From Aquatica leii (taxonomy: Eukaryota > Arthropoda > Insecta > Coleoptera > Lampyridae), in assembly GCA_035610365.1 (NCBI GenBank), contig CM069433.1:193944760-194008759 (forward strand): 64,000 bases of DNA. The letters are read 5' to 3'. The notes beneath the pieces are model-generated. The model was not told the DNA's origin, searched no databases, and saw only the letters and a list, made by a program, of their open reading frames with translations. Shown here one piece after another: positions 11,232-21,485 of the stretch (within the stretch, counting starts at the first letter, position 1; every line of letters begins with the position of its first letter). The position numbers and the translations under genes were made by a program.

Positions 11232-12368
11232 CTAAAAACTGAATTGCTTAGGGCTTAGAGTGATTAACAATCTCACCTGCGTTTGCTCTTCAGTTCGCCT
11301 CTTTGAGCAGTTTGCAGCCCAGTGGCCTGTTCCGCGGCAACGCCTGCACCTGTCTACCCTAGGCTTTGGACAGTCTCGGCTCATGTGATCGCCAAGTTCC
11401 TGGCAGTTATAACACCTCACCGTATCTTGCGTTGGTAAGCGTCGTTTGATACCAGCCACACAAATCTTAGACGCTATGGTTCGAGCCATCGCCGTCGCAG
11501 GCGCAGGTGCAGCCATTTCGCCCACCTGGTAGCTGTCTAGCCCCGCCAGGAAGTTGTGATATAGTACCTCCGGCAAGCTAGCACAAACGCCGTGTGCGCT
11601 TGCCCGCAGCTCCATCGGTAAGCCATCGATAATACAAGAAACGGCATTTTCGCCCGAAACGCCAACCCTTGCACACAATGCCAGTTTTGCATGGTAATAT
11701 GCAGTCATCGTCTCAGAGTCAGTCTTACGCCTCGACATCATTTCTCTGAGCATGACGGTGAAATCACGCCGCCGTGGAAACGCGGCTCCCACTTTCGTTT
11801 TCCACTGCTCCCACGACAGGTCATAATTCTCAAGGCGCTGATGCCAAGTTTTGGCAGTTCCAGCCAGCTTTGCCTGTAATATGGTGCTTCGCTGGTATTC
11901 GGACCAGCCGTGTATGTCACCCAGCTGATCAATTTTTCGGAGCCACCGTTCCACGTTACAGTCTGGGTTCTCAGGCTCGAAAGGCTCCACTACGTCTGCC
12001 GACAAGAATAATCCTCGTCCGTTGCTGCATGGGTCCAGCTCCATGAACTCGCCACACCTACCCAAACTCGCCGGTCCAGGTCCAGGCGCTGCACTGATCG
12101 CCACTAATGCCGCCTGTTGTTTTGCAGCCGTTATGAGTTGTTCACGCAATCCACTCGCCATTATGGCCTCCACCATCTCCTGCACCGGAGGCATCGCCAT
12201 CTGAGGTGCCCGCCGTGGTGAATTTTTGCCATGACGCCGTCGACACCGAGGACTAGTCTCTTCTCGCCGGGGACTGTCGATAATACCCCTCAACACCTCG
12301 TCACCATCCTCATGAATAATGAGCTCTTCTCCTACGTACTGCTCCGCCATTTTCTTCAGTATCACCAA
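11232..12368 (-). CDS. gag: Gag polyprotein of gypsy element with two zinc knuckles
   Basis: An uninterrupted 378-codon frame. The likely start is the methionine at codon 7 (MAEQYVGEE), at 12350, just after the presumed LTR end and leader. It encodes the structural protein that packages retrotransposon RNA in cytoplasmic particles. After a basic, arginine-rich N-terminal part comes a capsid-like region with the typical retrotransposon pattern (WLRKIDQLG, LAGTAKTWHQRLE, WEQWKTKVGAAFP). The C-terminus has two zinc knuckles: CYNCQELGDHMSRDC, with one residue more than usual between second Cys and His, and the canonical CRRCRGTGHWAANC. The frame closes with TAG right before protease coding sequence in the same frame. 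Being intact, it contrasts with the broken pol region. Confidence 0.8.
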   Translation of the reverse strand: MVILKKMAEQYVGEELIIHEDGDEVLRGIIDSPRREETSPRCRRRHGKNSPRRAPQMAMPPVQEMVEAIMASGLREQLITAAKQQAALVAISAAPGPGPASLGRCGEFMELDPCSNGRGLFLSADVVEPFEPENPDCNVERWLRKIDQLGDIHGWSEYQRSTILQAKLAGTAKTWHQRLENYDLSWEQWKTKVGAAFPRRRDFTVMLREMMSRRKTDSETMTAYYHAKLALCARVGVSGENAVSCIIDGLPMELRASAHGVCASLPEVLYHNFLAGLDSYQVGEMAAPAPATAMARTIASKICVAGIKRRLPTQDTVRCYNCQELGDHMSRDCPKPRVDRCRRCRGTGHWAANCSKRRTEEQTQVRLLITLSPKQFSF

Positions 12369-12390
12369 TTCACAATCACTTGTTAGGATT

Positions 12391-13862
12391 ATTACGGATG
12401 TACAACGCCGTGTATCGCTCGTTTAAATCACCTGTAAATCGCCGTTTACTTTCGAAGAACGTAGTTTTATCCCACTTCTGATTTGTTAAATAAAACACAA
12501 AAAAAATTAACTATATTATAATACATTGGGTTTTCAAAGCTTTAAAAATCACACTTAGTGGGCAATACAGGTGACAGGTAAAGCAGTTACAAGGGTAGAA
12601 ACTTTCAAGCGGTAGTGATTTTAAACCGCAAGATTGCGAAATTAGGGTTATACAACGATCCAAGACACCCACGAAATTGACACGAAAAAAGATTGCTTAA
12701 AACATAAATTTAACATTGACATTTGACATTGATTTTCTTAAAATATTATAGCAGTTTAAAACGTAATACCGGTACAGGTAGTAAAAATTGCTAGCGCAAC
12801 TGTTACCTTCTATCTATATACTTCTGTCTTTAAATTAATTTTTACGTATAAAATTTTGACAACTCTCACTGAAGGCAAAAACTATTCCAAAAAACTGGTG
12901 TGGTCACCACACGATGTTCCTATAAGGAATGATGAAGGAATGTCTACATATTTTTTTAAGGTTATGTTGTCATAAAACCATTTTGAAGTAATACGTACAC
13001 GTTTGTATTGATTTTCTAGCATGCTATAATTTTTTTGAAATTTTTTTCATCGATTTTATTAAGATCATATCCCTTATATTTATGCGCCTCGATGATACTT
13101 ACCCCTTTAGTAATTCATTTTAAATTACAAATTAAATACCTGATAAACTGTTAATGTTAGAAATTTTTTTATTTAAATAAACTGTTAGGAAGAATTATCT
13201 CTATAAGAAACTGTAAAAAATAATTCGTATAATTTATATACGTACAAAATTATATAAGAAGAACTGTTGAAGATGGCGGGTACACCCACTTCCGGTTTCT
13301 TTATCAAACCCATCTTTTTATAGAACTAAGAGTATATGAAAAGCCAGCTCCATACCAAATTTCAAGTTACTAGTACTTTTGGTTCGAGAGTTACACCCAG
13401 ATACTCAAAATATTTTTGTCAAAAACACATTTTTCTGATTCAGGAGATCTTGAAACGTAAAATTATGAAATAAAAATTTTTTGAAAAAAAATGCGATCGC
13501 TATACTTTGTTTATAGGAAAGTAATATTTTTTTTAAAAAACGAAACTAGAAACTTTGACGTAATTTTCTTACAACTGAAGTAAAAGTATTTCTTAAAAAA
13601 GTTCCATAACGAATTTTAGATGAATAGGTAATTCTCGAAACGACGATAATACCTAAATGATTTTTGACGCTCAAATACTAATAAATGTATCCATAAATTA
13701 CCATTAAAAAAGAACAAAGATTGAGCTTTTGAAAAAATAAATTTAAAGCATTATACAAAAAATTGGAATTTTAGAACGAGGATTTTGTACAAAGTTTAAA
13801 ATCTTACTTTGCTACGAAGCAGTTACAGTCATGTAAAATCTTAAGCTTTCGCGGTTGTTATG
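12391..13862. other. AT-rich sequence upstream of the gypsy element
   Basis: The first about 90 bases may include remaining 5' LTR sequence (GC-richer up to about 12480). Beyond this no gene is supported. A stretch at 13262-13450 (GATGGCGGGTACACCC, TTTGGTTCGAGAGTTACAC) is less AT-rich and looks like an old repeat fragment, but no second copy is present in the window. Confidence 0.45.
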
Positions 13863-13987
13863 TTTAAAATCATAAGCGACTTTCGGCTTAGACCGCGTCG
13901 TAGTAAAACACCCAGACTTAGGCTTGGCCTAAGTCTGGGTGTTTTACTACGACGCGGTCTAAGCCGAAAGTCGCTTATGATTTTAAA
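13863..13987. repeat. Perfect inverted repeat, 61-bp arms, 3-base spacer
   Basis: The left arm 13863-13923 and right arm 13927-13987 are exact reverse complements with TTG between them. The arms are GC-richer than the flanks and contain ACCGCGTCGTAG and its complement. The 13-mer GTTACAGTCATGT occurs at 13822-13834 and again immediately after the right arm at 13988-14000. A transcript would form one long hairpin. It could be a fold-back insertion, a template-switch product or an assembly artefact. Confidence 0.95.
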
Positions 13988-14000
13988 GTTACAGTCATGT

Positions 14001-15690
14001 TTAAGAAAATTTGATTACAAGACGAAATAAAATTGTGATAAATCTAAATTCGTTAACAGTTTTGAAAATTGCATTATAAAAAACAACATAACGGAAATTT
14101 AAAATGATTTTTAATGAAAACAAGTATGAATACCGGGAGCTTTGCAAAAATAAACCGACAAAGTTAGCACAACATTGACATGATCTCTCATTCTAAAATA
14201 TTCTCAGTTATGCTTTTTTGACAATTTTTCTTTTTTTTAATGTATTACAGTAAAATGCAATGTTTTTCTAATAAATTTTGATAAACCAAAAGTGCTCAAA
14301 ACTAAACTTTTTGTTATTGATAGTGGTTTGCATAATCTTTATGGAAAAAACGGGAATCAATGACGTATAAAACTGTCTTTATCACAATATTAATTACAAT
14401 TTGTCTCGTTTTTGCTTCAATCGTGTAGAATAAATTAATGTATTTTCCAATACGTTTACAACTGCGTAAGTGGTTTTTGATATAATAAATTAGAGTGTAC
14501 CACTTTATCGATTGGATGATAAACGATAGTCTTTCTTCTTAATATCTAACACGACTTAACAAAGAGTTTACAGAATCAATATTTTATAAGCAATAGAAAT
14601 TCATTTTCATAAAAATTGTTTTTATAAATTAAAAAAAAATAATTTACGACAGTTACTTCTTAAACAAAAATTTTTTCCACTGAAATTTTTTTTTCAATTT
14701 GCAGAAGCGTACCCAGTGGATTACAAAAAGAATTGCATACTATAAACGGTTCGCTCAAGAAAAAAAGACTTTAATTATCATTGACGTTTGAATTAGAACC
14801 ATGTTTAGTTAAAGACAAAATGTAACTGTGTTAACTTTAATCAAAAATACAAAATTGTTTACTTATACCGAACAAATTTTTTTATTGTTACATAATTATA
14901 ACTGTTAAAGGTGATTTTTTTGTGATTTCAGCGTAAATTGTATCTGACGTTTAATACGGCAGGTTTCGTAATTCTATAAAAAACTGCTACGTTCGTGCCA
15001 CGATAAACTTTAATTGTATTTTCTTAGGTCAAGTGTTTCTTAAAAATTATTTTTGTTCTCCGTTGCTTAGAAGTGCTACTTTGGGAATTCAAGTGTTACT
15101 TTTATTCCTGGAGGGGTTAAATATTTGTTTAATCCTACAGGGATTAAATGTTACACAAATGCACATTTTAACAGCTTAATTAATTCATTTAAATTTAACA
15201 GTTTAATAAACTTCTCGACAAAATTTACGCATTAGAAAAATGACATCAAAATTTTTCAAAATGTGAAAACGCTTATCGTTTCAGGCATCAACGTTCGTAC
15301 ATATTTTATATCAAAAAAGCTTAATAGTTAAGAATATATAAACGTTGGATAATATTAACGACTGAGCAGAAAAAACGTTTGTCAAATTACTAAATTATAC
15401 CGCGTACGTATACGTATTTCAAAATTTGAATACACACCACCAATGCCAATTTATATAAACTTTTAGGCAATCCGAAAGACCCTTTAGATATGTTCGATAA
15501 ATCGGGAATATAGAAAATTAATCGTATAAATTGCAATCAAATATATATATAGGGCAAACCAAAAGGTCTCTTAACACCAGGTTTAAAGAGCACTTAACTT
15601 ATATTAAGTACTTGAATAATTATTAATAAACATTTAAATAATGTATTAACAATTCAAAATATGTCAAAACCAAAGCAAACTTCTAACTTG
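14001..15690. other. AT-rich intergenic sequence
   Basis: No coding region or confident repeat. A pair of GGGGTTAAATATTTG / AGGGATTAAATG motifs near 15113-15150 is too short to classify. Confidence 0.5.
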
Positions 15691-15849
15691 TCAAAAAATA
15701 TTCTCTGTGCTGGTTACAAACAGTATTGCTTGAAAGATGGCAGTGTAGCCAACCTTTACAAATACTACTACTATTTTGTAGAAAGTAGCGAAGCGTGATA
15801 AAGAATTACACACACAGTATAAATTTCTTGTAGTATTAACATTAAGTTT

Positions 15850-15900
15850 AGTATCAGTTTGCTGATGATGACAGCATAGCTGTCGAAACACGTGTTTGAT
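15850..15900 (+). ncRNA. Hammerhead-ribozyme-like motif (type seen in Penelope-like element termini)
   Basis: CTGATGA (15862-15868) is followed by one base and a perfect 6-bp hairpin GACAGC-ATA-GCTGTC (15870-15884), then GAAA (15885-15888). These are the two conserved boxes of a hammerhead flanking stem II. After GAAA, the bases CACGTGTT could form a two-pair stem III with the pattern GAAA-CA-CG-TG-TT, which would put TT at the cleavage position. The arrangement of very short stem III is known from hammerheads in Penelope-like elements and retrozymes. Doubts: an extra T between CTGATGA and stem II, and only weak stem I pairing. No Penelope coding sequence directly adjoins it. Confidence 0.4.
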
Positions 15901-16068
15901 CTTTATTTAATTGTTATATGCAGTTTGTGGTTATTTCTAATTATTTATGTAATTAACGCTGCAGTTTTGTTGTTCCATTTATTAAATTGTTTATTGTGTA
16001 ATCATGTTGACCGCATAAATGTATATATATATATTTTGACGGCCACTTTCAGTAAATTTTTCATCTAA

Positions 16069-16345
16069 CTTAATAGCGAAGGTTTCTACGGTCAGAGTCT
16101 ATACTTAGATAAGAACGGTTTCAGGGTTTTGAACCGTGTCATTGTTGTAACCAAACTTGCCAACGTTTTTTTTTAGCTCACTGTCGTAAGAGGCTCCATC
16201 AGGGCGTGAGAAAAATCGAAAAACTCGAACAAGCAACCGAAATCTAACTAAGAACCTTTAAACCAAGCCAGATTTTAAAATTCTATGAAGCTTCTTACAA
16301 AAGTGGGCGAAACGTTAACAACTTTGGTTACAACAATGACAATGT
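16069..16345. mobile_element. Penelope-like element terminal fragments in fold-back arrangement
   Basis: 16069-16250 is the minus-oriented terminal module found several times in this window (AATAGCGAAGG, ACCGTGTCATTGTTGTAACC, GGGCGTGAG, GAAATCTAACTAAGAAC). It is followed by the 3' untranslated word AACCAAGCCAGATT. At 16285-16340 the same module reappears on the plus strand (GTGGGCGAAACGTTAACAA, GGTTACAACAATGAC). No coding sequence remains. The inverted pairing matches the structure of other PLE copies here. Confidence 0.65.
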
Positions 16346-16928
16346 TAATTTCAGAAATTGTCGTTCTTTTGTAGAGTTTTGATGTAAGGTATTTTATTAG
16401 ACTGTCAATGCAGACAAATATTTTTTTAATAATATTTGTGTTTCCGACAAATTTACATTTATTACTAACGGAGAGCTTAATATCCAAAATTATCGCATTT
16501 GGTGACGGATTTTCAATACCCACAATCCGTTAATGTATGGTTAGGAATATACGAATCTTACAGTATAGGCTATTTTTTTAATTAATGAACATTTGAATAG
16601 CGCAAAATATACAGAACTGTTACAAACATCTTATTTTACAAGATAAGTTACGTCATATTTAGCTGAATGCCTGGGTAGGACACGAAGAACCAGTTCTCTA
16701 GGGTTACTTGAAATAGAAGATTTACCGAGCAAACGACGAAATTTTGAAGAGCAAAATTACTGTGTTTCAAAAATGTAAGCAAAAGTTATGCGATATGATC
16801 AGATAGAAAAAAACAAACGGTTTTGACATTTGTTAGAATTTTGCACTTGTTCCTCAAAAGTGTATGTTGCATTTTGCTGATTCATCATTGCTTAACAGTA
16901 TTTCAAATTCATTCTCAACTATTTGAAA

Positions 16929-17765
16929 ATGGTCCGCCGTTTAAGCGAAAGGGAAAGAATAGAAATTTTGATGATGATCAGTTACCGAGACCGAGTTCAC
17001 TCACTAGTTGAAGTTTGCCGTTTATTAAATAACAAATATTTAAACAGAGAGCTGATTAAACAGTCCACCGTTAGCAAGATCAAGGAAAAAAATTATTTCT
17101 GGAAGTGGGCAAGGTAATAAATCGCCTTAAAATGAGTTGTCCAACAGTCCAAGAAGATGTTAAATTAAAGATTCTACTTGAGTTTGAAGAAAATCCCCAT
17201 TTATACACTCGATAAGTGGGATAACGAAATATGGCACTCTTATAAAGTTGTTTTGATTCAAAAACTAAACAAAGATGATCATGACAGCATGATAGAGTTT
17301 TACCATGTTTCAACGCTTGAATGATGACAAATATTGTGTTTTCCGACGAGATCTCGACTGCACAGTAAATCGGAAAAAATGTAGATACCGGTGTTCTGGA
17401 AATTAACACTGAAAAATAGAAGTTCATAGTCAATTTTAACAAACAGTTAACGTTTCATTGTAGATAACTGTATCTTGGGTATATTTGAGAACGCGTTGAC
17501 AAGTGAAAGATACTTTTTGAATTTTTAAGAAACGAATTAGTCTTTGCATTTGCTGTACTTTACCCAAATGAAGATCCAGATTTGCTTAATAACACAATAT
17601 GGTACCATATATGATGCACCATCTTTTTTTGCGAGAATAATTCGAGAATATTTAATCCAAATATTTGTTAACCGATGGATGGGTCGTAGCGGATTCATCA
17701 AATAGATTCATAGATATTTTGGTCTCACCCCCTTGACTGCTTCTTATGGGAGTATTGTTAAGTAA
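16929..17765 (+). pseudogene. Mariner/Tc1-superfamily transposase pseudogene with N-terminal HTH
   Basis: The ATG at 16929 starts MVRRLSERERIEILMM, followed by VCRLLNNKYLNRE and STVSKI, the HTH region common to insect mariner-type transposases. About 17150-17210 encodes VQEDVKLKILLEFEENPH, the second DNA-binding part. About 17330 encodes NIVFSDE, the second catalytic aspartate region. About 17600-17755, read across shifts, gives elements of the WYxQDGAPPHF and WMGRSGFI...LTPLTASYG blocks of the catalytic C-terminus. Several stops and frameshifts follow residue 62. Terminal repeats were not located. Family assignment is from these blocks. Confidence 0.7.
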
Positions 17766-17784
17766 ATAAAACGATAAGGTATAG

Positions 17785-17945
17785 TAGACGGTAGCTCAAC
17801 GCGTTGGAGAGTGAGTTGCAGGTGGTCCTCGGTGTACTGATTATAACCAGATTAAAAGAGCGCCGAAACGGTAGAAATATCCACTACAGATCTCGTTTAC
17901 ATCTGTCCAACACAGATTTATTGGGATGTCTTCATTCTGTATTAT
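17785..17945 (+). repeat. SINE-like repeat, copy 1
   Basis: Starts with GACGGTAGCTCAACGCGTTGG, which resembles an RNA polymerase III A box, and continues to CGTTTACATCTGTCC. It aligns with 21316-21485 through TCCTCGGTG...GATTATAA...AGATTAAAAGAGCGCC. No convincing B box is present, so tRNA derivation is tentative. Confidence 0.35.
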
Positions 17946-18179
17946 ACGTCATTGGCATTTTGTAATACATTTGTCAGTTTTCCCGTTGCCGCCCATGTCG
18001 TTCTAATGCGTCTTTGTGTTTCCGCGGTCTGATTTTCACTATCCAGTTTTATAGATATTATCTCATTAGTAAACATATTCACCTTTTTTTATATTTTTGT
18101 TCCTTACACTTACATTTACGTTTTCTAAGGTCTTGACTTTTGTTTTATTAAGGTTTATTTGTAGTCCAATTTCATGGTT

Positions 18180-19491
18180 TTAAAGATAGCTCACAGCTCC
18201 ACTGAATCGAACGCTTTGTTGTAATCGACAAATGCAAGTTGGAGTGGTTCGTTATATTCATTACATTTTTCTATATATTTGTTCGTTATCCTATTTGTTA
18301 CGATTTTAGTCAGTAGTTTATAGAGGTGAGGCAGTATACTTATAGGCCGATAGTTATTGATTTCTATCATAATTTATTTCTTTTTTTATACAATAATATC
18401 ACTTGTGCGTTTTGCCATGTTTCTGCTATTTCCTTATCTGTACGACATTTATTAAAGAGTATTTTTATAGATTTTATTGTAGTGTTTATCCCTATTTTCA
18501 TCATTGCGTTTGTAACGCCGTCTACACCCGGGACTCTACCATTCTTCATCTAAGATAATACTAATTTTATTTCTTCTTTTGTAATGTTAGGTATTTTTTC
18601 TGAACAGACATTTATATCTTCATATGTGATATTTATTGGTTCTGTGTTTTGTTGTTTATATAGCGTAGTATAGAATTCTTCTACTATTTTTTTTATTTTT
18701 TCTTTATCGTTATGGATGTTGCCCCATTAATCTTTTAGTTGGTTGATCTCCCATTTTTAGTGGCTCTCCTAAGTATCTTTATATTTTTATTGTTTGCTAT
18801 TACTGTTTTTACCATCTTTGTATTGTAATCTCTCACGTCTTGTGTAATTTGTGTCTTTATAGTCTTGTTCAGTTCTCTATATTCTGGTGTTCCTTCATTC
18901 AATTTTCTTTGTTTTGTCATAAGTTCCTATGATTCTTTTTCTATTTTTGTACTTGCATTTCTAATTGGGCTGCATATCTTCTTGATTGCTGTGCTTATGT
19001 CAGTTCTTATTTTTGTTTCTAGTTGCTTAATATTGAAAAGTTCTTAGTCGAATAATAATTACTCTATTTTTTCTTCTGGAGAGACACTTGGAGTGTAAAC
19101 TTAAATCATCTGTAAGCTATATCGTTTTGTTTTCCACAACTACATATGTTACTCTTGGTGATATTGATTTCATTTTAGTGACCTGCTGTTTTATGTTTTA
19201 TGTATCGTGATTCATATTCTTTCTATGTGTGACCTTATATCTTTATTGTTTTGATAAAGAATGTGTCGTAACTTCAATGTAGTGCATTTTTCTTTGGGTA
19301 GTTTTGTCTCACTCAGACCTAGTATGCTCCATTTTATATAGGATAACTTTTCTAATTCTTCTAACCTGCCGCTCGACATCATTGTCATGGAGGTTTGTTT
19401 TGGTTTGCTTTATGGTGTTTGCAATTTTTTTCCCCCTAGAATCTTTGGGACAGACCTTTTTAGGCGTGTGGAGTTTACCATTTAATGACCT
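18180..19491 (-). pseudogene. Non-LTR retrotransposon (LINE) fragment: partial APE endonuclease plus reverse transcriptase
   Basis: Minus strand. Part of an apurinic-like endonuclease is at about 19390-19290 (IKWSILGLSETKLPKEK), then VYTPSVSPEEKIE near 19095, so most of the endonuclease is deleted. A charged linker follows (TPEYRELNKTIKTQI, NIKILRRATKNG, about 18870-18745). The RT begins with GRVPGVDGVTNAMMKIG and ETWQNAQVILLYKK (about 18540-18370), then NNYRPISILPHLYKLLTKI (about 18360-18300), and AFVDYNKAFDSVEL with the first catalytic Asp (about 18235-18195). Stops and deletions interrupt it, and the rest of RT is missing. The wording is that of RTE/jockey-type insect LINEs; the clade is not certain. 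Its upstream edge coincides with the next element at 19492. Confidence 0.75.
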
Positions 19492-21138
19492 CCCAAGTAA
19501 CAAAGTGGTTTTATAATTCTTAAGTTAGAAAACTTTTCAATTTTATTGTAGTTATGTTGTTGCTCTCTAAATGTAAAATTGTTCTATTAAAGTTGTCTGG
19601 AAGATTATTTTGTTATCTATTCAAAATTGTTTTTTAAATTGATGTTTAGAACGTTCTTACAACAAAATTATAAAATTGCTTATAAGATAAGTATAAAAGT
19701 GTTTTGTAAACGTTTATACAATATTCACCCCTTAAAAATATTAATTGATTTATAATAGCTATATAGCTATGTCATTTATCACTTTAGAACTGTTTTATAC
19801 AACTGTTTTAATAAAGTATATTACTACGTTATATAATTGTTGTATTAGTAATATTATATAACAAATTTGCTTTCTGCACCAGATTACTGACAACGGAAGT
19901 TCCAATATAACTGTTAATTAAAAGGACACCAAACCTCAGTTATAAAAATAAGAGAAAAGCAGTTATAGAGCAATACTACTATTAAAGCGCAAAATTATTG
20001 TGTTAAATATAGTCATAAAACAATTCGGATATACTGGCGTAAGAGAAAACCACCTGATTAGCCAGCATATCTACAACCATTTGTCGAAGAAGCTAAAATA
20101 ATACTTTCAGAAAGATTAATAATGAATGGATCGCAGCTTATTGTTAAGTTATGCTGCTTTATATGTGATTCGCTTGCTCTACCATTTTCATTAACTTTTT
20201 ATTACTGAATACGCGATTAAAAATTCATCAAAATATAATCACATTTGTAAAATACGATGCTGTCGTGTTAACTTTAACATAAACTAAGGTAATTAAATTT
20301 GTACGTTTTATAAGTTTTCTATATGCATCATAATTGTTGTATAAGAGTAAGTTTGGTAAAAAAAATGTTCTATTAAAAAGGGGCCACTTTGAAAATGTAC
20401 TCGCATATGTTTACATCACCGCCATTCTCGAGGAACATAAAATTAACTTATATTTCACTATTTTGACGACAGAAACACATCAATTAAAGCTTCTTATACT
20501 GGTATCTATCTAATATTGTGGTTTTATGATAAAAAATTGAAATTGAAATTTTTTTTATCTGGTTTTTAAATTATTGTTTAAATACTCATTAAATCTGCGT
20601 CGCACTTAAAATTTGCGACCTATCTACTTCATAATTGACAGTAAAATTTCCTTCGTAGCAAAAAACGACGTCTGTGTAGATCCATCTCATTAAATTTCGT
20701 GTGAATAATATATACTTTTATACGTTGCCATTTTTCATGAAATAGCCATCAGTTTTAGTTTAAGTAAATAGTAGGAATGATGAAGTTTCGAAAAGTAGTA
20801 CTTAATAACTGTTTGATTTTATTAAAGCTGCTGTACACTACAAAAATGTTTTGTAACTTCATCAAAACTATTGTAATAAAGAGCCAACCAACTAGAAAAT
20901 ATTCATGAAACTGTTTTGTAATTGATATATAACATTAACGTAACTATCCTATAACAGTGTTTTGTTGGATTTATAAAACACGTTAAAAAACGTATATGTT
21001 TTATGAATATGTGCCCATTTTGCATTTATAGCTACTGTAAGAACGTTTTAGTTACGTTTTTAGGACAAAAGGTGTTTTATAAATTTTGTTTTATAAACGT
21101 TCTCTCAAACGTTATAAAATATAAAATTGTTACTTGGG
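19492..21138. mobile_element. Putative non-autonomous DNA transposon or fold-back element
   Basis: The left end CCCAAGTAACAA at 19492 and right end TTGTTACTTGGG ending at 21138 (one base shifted) are inverted. Further in, AACGTTCTTACA appears in the left part (19650) and as its complement-arm counterpart in the right part (about 21041), suggesting degenerate arms over 100 bp long. No coding sequence is visible. Target duplications were not found. The left end abuts the truncated LINE. Confidence 0.4.
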
Positions 21139-21315
21139 CTACTCACCTGAAATTTGTCACGTTGACTAAACGGCTTGGAAGATGAGCTTGGATATGAAGG
21201 GAAGGGTAAATATGGATATTGAGTTAGGACGCTATGTTTCCGAAACACATCTGCTCTCCACCAGGTTCGTAGAGAGGCATCTACTTTACATGTTACGTGG
21301 TTTTGATCGTAATTA

Positions 21316-21485
21316 AAAGAGAGCTACGGCTAACTTAGTCGTTCCGGCGATAGAGTCGTACTCTTCGTGATGATAAATTATAAATTAAATTTAAAAAGCT
21401 GCCAAACCGATGAAAAACTAGGATGGGAGACACCGTTTAAATCCATCCGCAGCTGAAAAAAAAATGACAAGACATAAGTGGCAAC
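21316..21485 (+). repeat. SINE-like repeat, copy 2
   Basis: Aligns with 17785-17945. It contains GCTACGGCTAACTTAGTCG, then TTAAAAAGCTGCCAAACCG and GGGAGACACCGTTTAAATCC, and ends in an A-rich tract (AAAAAAAAATG). The A-rich tail fits a retroposed SINE. Confidence 0.35.

Larger units (their letters stand above)
7440..12390 (-). mobile_element. Ty3/gypsy LTR retrotransposon, near complete inside but with LTRs mostly lost
   Basis: The order on the minus strand is gag, protease, reverse transcriptase, RNase H, integrase, which is the Ty3/gypsy order. Candidate LTR boundaries are TGTTAGGGG at 7599 (start of the 3' LTR, reading down the minus strand) and CCTAACA ending at 12381 (end of the 5' LTR). 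They share the expected inverted TGTTAGG/CCTAACA termini. The bodies of the two LTRs do not match each other in the window, so both are truncated or replaced. The element is distinctly richer in G+C than its flanks. The RT wording (LPLISDQIDRL, YHQVPM, VPFGLVNSPAVFQR) resembles the CsRn1/Kabuki group; this clade call is an inference. Confidence 0.85.

Noticed and set aside
12898-12912. GTGTGGTCACCACAC palindrome
   Set aside because: Only seven pairs, with no second copy or flanking duplication; not distinguishable from chance in this length of sequence.
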